8,303 nucleotides of DNA from assembly GCA_030598075.1 (NCBI GenBank), contig JAUVQP010000065.1, positions 1-8,303 of the forward strand. The letters are read 5' to 3'. Below, piece after piece: positions 5,640 through 8,303 of the stretch; the stretch's first letter is position 1; every line of letters begins with the position of its first letter. The notes below the pieces were generated by a model. The model was not told where the DNA came from and searched no databases. It saw only the letters and a program-made list of their open reading frames with translations. The position numbers were made by a program, and so were the translations under genes. This DNA is from Miltoncostaeaceae bacterium (GTDB lineage Bacteria > Actinomycetota > Thermoleophilia > Miltoncostaeales > Miltoncostaeaceae).

Positions 5640-7115
5640 GTGAGCTCCGCGCCGCTCATTCTGGTCTCCAACCGCGGCCCGATCACGTTCGAGAGGGCCC
5701 CGGACGGCTCGCGGACCATGAGCCGGGGGGGCGGCGGACTGGTCGCGGCGCTGGCAGGGCTTGTCGAGCGCACCCCCGCGCTGTGGGTCTCCGCGGCGAT
5801 GACCGACGAGGACGTGGCCGTCGGAATCGAGCACGGCGGGGCGTTTCCGGCACCCGAAGCGGGTCCGGGAGTGCGGCTGCGCTTCGTCGAGATAGAGCCC
5901 GAGACGTATCACCGGTACTACAACGTCGTGGCGAACCCCATGCTGTGGTTCATCCAGCACTACCTCTGGGACCTCTCGAACGCCCCTGACATCCGCCGGG
6001 AAGAGCTCGACGCATGGGACGAGGGCTATCTCACCGCCAATCGCCTGTTCGCCGACGCGGTCCTCGAAGAGCTGGATCAGCGCCCGGACTCGCTGGTGAT
6101 GCTGCACGACTACCACCTCTACACGGCGCCCGAGGCCATTCGCGCCGCTCATCCTGACGCCTTCCTCCACTTCTTCGTTCACATTCCGTGGAGCCAGCCG
6201 GACTACTGGCGCGTGCTACCCAGCGAGATTCGCGAGGCGATCGTGCGCGGCCTGCTGGCCAACGACATCGTCGCTTTCCACACGCCGCGCTACGCGCGCA
6301 ACTTCCTGATGTGCTGCGAGGATCTGCTCGACCTCCGGATCGACTACAACCGCCGCGTCGTTCGATGGAAGGGGCGCGAGGTCTGGGTGCGGTCGTATCC
6401 GATCTCGGTGAACGGGCCAATGTTCGAGCGGCTCGCCGCGAGCCCCGAGGTGGCCGCCCGCGAGGCGGAGCTCTTGCGGCGACGGCGCGCCCACCTGATC
6501 ATCCGCATCGACCGCACCGACCTGTCGAAGAACACGTTGAGGGGCTTCAAGGCGTTCGACATCTTCCTCGACCGGCACCCGGAGTACCGCGAGGACATCA
6601 CCTTCTTCGCGCTGCTGCAGCCATCTCGCCAGGACGTCGACGAGTACGTCGAGTACCTGCAAAAGATTCGCGACATCGTCAGCTACATCAACACCAAACA
6701 CGGAAACACCGACTGGATGCCGATCGACCTGCGCATCCAGAGCGATCTGCCGCTCGCGGTGGCGGCGTACAAGCACTACGACGTACTCCTCGTGAACCCG
6801 GTGTACGACGGCATGAACCTCATCGCCAAGGAGGCTCCGCTCGTCAACGAACGCGACGGGGTCTTGATTCTCTCGGAGAACGTGGGGGCCCACGAGGAGC
6901 TCGGGGCCTTTGCGCTCTCCATCAACCCGTTCAACGTTGAGGACCAGGCCGAGGCGATCCACGACGCCCTGACGATGCCCGGCCCCGAGCGGCGCGAACG
7001 GCTTGACCAGATCAAGCGCATCGTCCGCGAGAACGACCTCGGCAAGTGGCTCGACCAGCAACTCCTGGACATCCGGCGCAAGCGCGTGGCGGACAACACG
7101 TTCGTCGCCAAGTAG
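5640..7115 (+). CDS. GT20 glycosyltransferase, atypical trehalose-6-phosphate synthase (OtsA/VldE-like)
   Basis: Canonical OtsA joins glucose from UDP- or GDP-glucose to glucose 6-phosphate. This 491-residue protein keeps many GT20 landmarks: VSNRGP (9-14), YYN (93-95), LHDYHL (155-160), HIPW (181-184), the donor-phosphate Arg and Lys in RTDLSK (R292, K297), PSR (328-330) and DGMNLIAKE (390-398). Other parts differ. The WxGW acceptor segment near residue 50 is WVSAAM, the usual DRLDYSKG reads DRTDLSKN, YPIGID reads YPISVN, and the end of the active-site region reads EAPLVNERD then LSENVGAHEELG. From memory, DYWR-LP (188-194), RTD--KN and EAPLVNERD also occur in VldE, the pseudo-glycosyltransferase of validamycin synthesis. 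Trehalose-6-phosphate synthase is still the best default, but the acceptor may differ. The GTG start at 5640 places VSNR at the normal distance from the N-terminus; no in-frame ATG is near and the Shine-Dalgarno is poor. An earlier in-frame ATG at 5475 would overlap treT by 149 bp and add residues unlike the family. No OtsB phosphatase is nearby. Confidence 0.85.
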   Translation: MSSAPLILVSNRGPITFERAPDGSRTMSRGGGGLVAALAGLVERTPALWVSAAMTDEDVAVGIEHGGAFPAPEAGPGVRLRFVEIEPETYHRYYNVVANPMLWFIQHYLWDLSNAPDIRREELDAWDEGYLTANRLFADAVLEELDQRPDSLVMLHDYHLYTAPEAIRAAHPDAFLHFFVHIPWSQPDYWRVLPSEIREAIVRGLLANDIVAFHTPRYARNFLMCCEDLLDLRIDYNRRVVRWKGREVWVRSYPISVNGPMFERLAASPEVAAREAELLRRRRAHLIIRIDRTDLSKNTLRGFKAFDIFLDRHPEYREDITFFALLQPSRQDVDEYVEYLQKIRDIVSYINTKHGNTDWMPIDLRIQSDLPLAVAAYKHYDVLLVNPVYDGMNLIAKEAPLVNERDGVLILSENVGAHEELGAFALSINPFNVEDQAEAIHDALTMPGPERRERLDQIKRIVRENDLGKWLDQQLLDIRRKRVADNTFVAK

Positions 7116-7121
7116 CGGCCG

Positions 7122-7583
7122 ATGGCGAGGTCGCCCCATCTGGACGGCAGCGGACACGCTCGCATGATCGATGTCGGCGGCAAGCCCGTCTCCGCGCGAC
7201 GCGCGGTCGCCGAGGCGCGGCTGCGAATGTCGGACGCGGCCGTCCGGGCGGTCGCCGAAGGAACCCTGCCGAAGGGCGACGCGGCGGCGGTCGCGCGCGT
7301 CGCGGGGATCATGGCGGCCAAGCGCACGCCCGAACTCGTCGCCCTCTGCCACCCGCTCCCGATCGACGCCGTGGCGGTCGACGTCACGGTCGACGTCCAG
7401 CTCGGTGAGGTCCGAATCCTGGCATCGGTGGGGACGGCCGCGCGGACGGGCGTCGAGATGGAGGCGCTCACCGCGGCGTCCGTAGCCGCGCTCAACATCT
7501 ACGACCTCGTCAAGTCGGTCGATCGCGACGTCTCCATCGCGCTGCGGCTCGTCGAGAAGACCAAGGCTCCGCAAGCGGAGTGA
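7122..7583 (+). CDS. moaC: Cyclic pyranopterin monophosphate synthase MoaC
   Basis: MoaC turns 3',8-cH2GTP, made by MoaA, into cyclic pyranopterin monophosphate in the first stage of molybdenum cofactor synthesis; it works as a hexamer in the cytosol. At 153 residues it is close to the E. coli protein (about 161). The N-terminus HLDGSGHARMIDVGGK matches the usual 'H-N--G-A-MVDVS-K' opening. KGD (51-53), AAKRT (65-69), LCHPLP (75-80), GVEMEALTAASVAALNIYD (110-128) and K131 are present. The expected catalytic residues K51, H77, E112, E114, D128 and K131 are all in place. The ATG lies 6 bp after the GT20 stop; there is no strong Shine-Dalgarno, so coupling to the upstream gene is likely. The next gene, a MogA/MoaB-type protein, acts later in the same pathway. 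MoaA is not in the window. Confidence 0.96.
   Translation: MARSPHLDGSGHARMIDVGGKPVSARRAVAEARLRMSDAAVRAVAEGTLPKGDAAAVARVAGIMAAKRTPELVALCHPLPIDAVAVDVTVDVQLGEVRILASVGTAARTGVEMEALTAASVAALNIYDLVKSVDRDVSIALRLVEKTKAPQAE
7567..7580 (+). promoter_or_regulatory. Hairpin covering the Shine-Dalgarno of the mogA-like gene
   Basis: CTCCGC (7567-7572), AA, GCGGAG (7575-7580) is a perfect inverted repeat at the very end of moaC. Its right arm contains GGAG (7577-7580), which stands five bases before the ATG at 7586 and is the only good ribosome binding site there. As RNA the outer five pairs could close over a CAAG loop. Ribosomes finishing moaC would melt it, so it may couple mogA translation to moaC. The repeat is seen; the role is inferred. 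Confidence 0.45.
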
Positions 7584-7585
7584 GC

Positions 7586-8119
7586 ATGGCTCGCGTGGCC
7601 GTCATCACCGTCTCCGACCGCGCCTCGTCCGGCGAACGGCCCGACGCCACGGGGCCGCGACTGGCCGCCGGGATCGAAGCCGATGGTCACGAGGTGGTCC
7701 ACCGGTCGGTGGTCTCAGACGATGAAGAGGGTCTTCGCGACGATCTGGTGGCCCTCTGCGACAGCCCCGATGCCCCGGACGTCATCCTGACCGCGGGCGG
7801 TACCGGGATCGGTCCCCGCGACCGAGCTCCGGAGGCCACGCGACCCGTCCTCGACCGGATTGTCCCCGGCATCGCCGAGGCCCTCCGCGCAGCCGCTCGA
7901 CCATCCCTGCCGGTGGCCGATCTGTCGCGCGGCCTCGCCGGCGTGCGGCGCGAGACCCTCGTCGTCAACCTGCCAGGATCGCCGGGCGGCGCGGAGGACG
8001 GCTGGAGGGTGCTCCGCGCGCTCGTTTCGCACGCGGTCGATCAACTCCACGGGGGCGATCACCACCGTGGCGACGGGCGGGGCCAGGGGTCCGCAGGTGG
8101 TGAGGCACCCCTGCGATAG
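7586..8119 (+). CDS. mogA: Molybdopterin adenylyltransferase-type protein, MogA/MoaB family
   Basis: MogA-type proteins activate molybdopterin by adenylylation with ATP before molybdenum insertion; MoaB relatives in some lineages do the same. The 177-residue protein has VAVITVSDRASSGERPDATGP (4-24), the acidic VSDDEEGLRD (43-52), the nucleotide-binding TAGGTGIGPRDRAPEAT (69-85) and NLPGSPGGAED (128-138). The domain ends in the usual SHAVDQLHGGDHH (148-160), after which an unusual glycine/arginine-rich tail of 17 residues runs to the TAG stop. I choose ATG 7586 because GGAG lies five bases upstream. A GTG at 7580, overlapping the moaC stop as GTGA, would add two residues and is the alternative. 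The protein sits directly behind moaC in what is probably one transcript. MogA and MoaB cannot be cleanly separated by sequence alone, so the symbol is tentative. Confidence 0.9.
   Translation: MARVAVITVSDRASSGERPDATGPRLAAGIEADGHEVVHRSVVSDDEEGLRDDLVALCDSPDAPDVILTAGGTGIGPRDRAPEATRPVLDRIVPGIAEALRAAARPSLPVADLSRGLAGVRRETLVVNLPGSPGGAEDGWRVLRALVSHAVDQLHGGDHHRGDGRGQGSAGGEAPLR
8084..8115 (+). repeat. Overlapping inverted repeats at the 3' end of the mogA-like gene
   Basis: CAGGGGT (8084-8090) is the exact reverse complement of ACCCCTG (8107-8113), and CGCAGG (8092-8097) of CCTGCG (8110-8115). The two pairings compete for the same right arm. They lie inside the last codons of the gene just before its stop. 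No T-run follows, so this does not look like an intrinsic terminator, and the next gene starts 10 bp after the stop. Confidence 0.35.
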
Positions 8120-8129
8120 CCTGGTCCCG

Positions 8130-8303
8130 ATGCTGGGCATGAACAGCGTGGAGCTGTCGGCGGCGGCGGCCGTTCGCCCGCCGGTCGAGCGGGCGCTCGC
8201 CGGCGTGCGGCGGCGGGAGGACCAGGGCTTCGACGCCGTCTGGTGGGCCGACCACCTCCTCCACTGGTTCCCCACCTCCATCTGGTCGGAGGACCTGGTG
8301 CCC
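8130..8303 (+). CDS. Luciferase-like (LLM class) flavin/F420-dependent oxidoreductase, 5' part only
   Basis: Only the first 58 residues are inside the window. They read like the N-terminus of a luciferase-like monooxygenase TIM barrel: a first strand near MLGMNSVEL, a helix ending in RRREDQGFDAVWWADHLL (28-45), then a WFPTSIW loop (47-53). 'E--GFD--W--DH' is the common signature of this superfamily, which includes F420-dependent methylene-tetrahydromethanopterin reductase-like and mycobacterial ketoreductase-like enzymes. The coenzyme (FMN or F420) and substrate cannot be decided from this fragment. The ATG at 8130 is 10 bp after the previous stop. In-frame alternatives are ATG 8139 and a GTG at 8100 that would overlap the mogA-like gene. 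No strong Shine-Dalgarno separates these choices. The gene probably belongs to the same transcript. Confidence 0.75.
   Translation, partial: MLGMNSVELSAAAAVRPPVERALAGVRRREDQGFDAVWWADHLLHWFPTSIWSEDLVP

Noticed and set aside
6216..7574. A 452-codon open frame on the minus strand opposite the GT20 and moaC genes
   Set aside because: Its product is a charged Val/Asp/Arg-rich sequence typical of antisense translation of GC-rich genes, and it spans two clear genes on the other strand.
8047..8070. CCACGG/CCGTGG inverted repeat as a terminator
   Set aside because: It is inside the mogA-like coding region, has a 12-base loop and no T-run, and the next gene follows closely on the same strand.
7715..8281. 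A 188-codon minus-strand open frame at the right end
   Set aside because: It is antisense to the MogA-like and LLM genes, both supported by family motifs.

Overview
The window is high-GC bacterial DNA, densely packed and with no mobile-element, phage, CRISPR, rRNA or tRNA signal that I can see. F420-type luciferase-like oxidoreductase sequence, a TreT-type trehalose synthase, GTG starts and four-base ATGA overlaps suggest an Actinobacteriota lineage (a Thermoleophilia-like member would fit) or a high-GC Chloroflexota relative. That placement is inference from gene content only.

Nine protein-coding genes form two divergent blocks that share one 116-bp control region (4269-4384). Leftward, on the minus strand, four tightly coupled genes run from 4268 to the left edge: a membrane protein with an M28-peptidase-like extracytoplasmic domain that has lost its zinc ligands; a dolichol-phosphate-mannose-synthase-like GT2 glycosyltransferase with two C-terminal membrane helices; a GT4-like glycosyltransferase; and a class I SAM-dependent methyltransferase cut by the window edge. 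The last two junctions are both ATGA stop/start overlaps. The set looks like part of a lipid-linked or surface-glycan assembly locus.

Rightward, on the plus strand, five genes run from 4385 to the right edge with gaps of 16, 6, 2 and 10 bp: TreT-type trehalose synthase; a GT20 enzyme of the OtsA superfamily that carries several features I associate with the VldE pseudo-glycosyltransferase branch; MoaC and a MogA/MoaB-type protein for molybdenum cofactor synthesis; and the start of a luciferase-like flavin/F420 oxidoreductase. The block therefore joins trehalose-type osmolyte chemistry to cofactor genes on what looks like one transcript. No trehalose-6-phosphate phosphatase is present here.

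The points most worth a second look are the zinc-less M28-like membrane protein heading a glycan operon, the unusual GT20 enzyme beside TreT without an OtsB, and a possible two-state RNA hairpin over the treT ribosome binding site. No stretch longer than 116 bp is free of genes.
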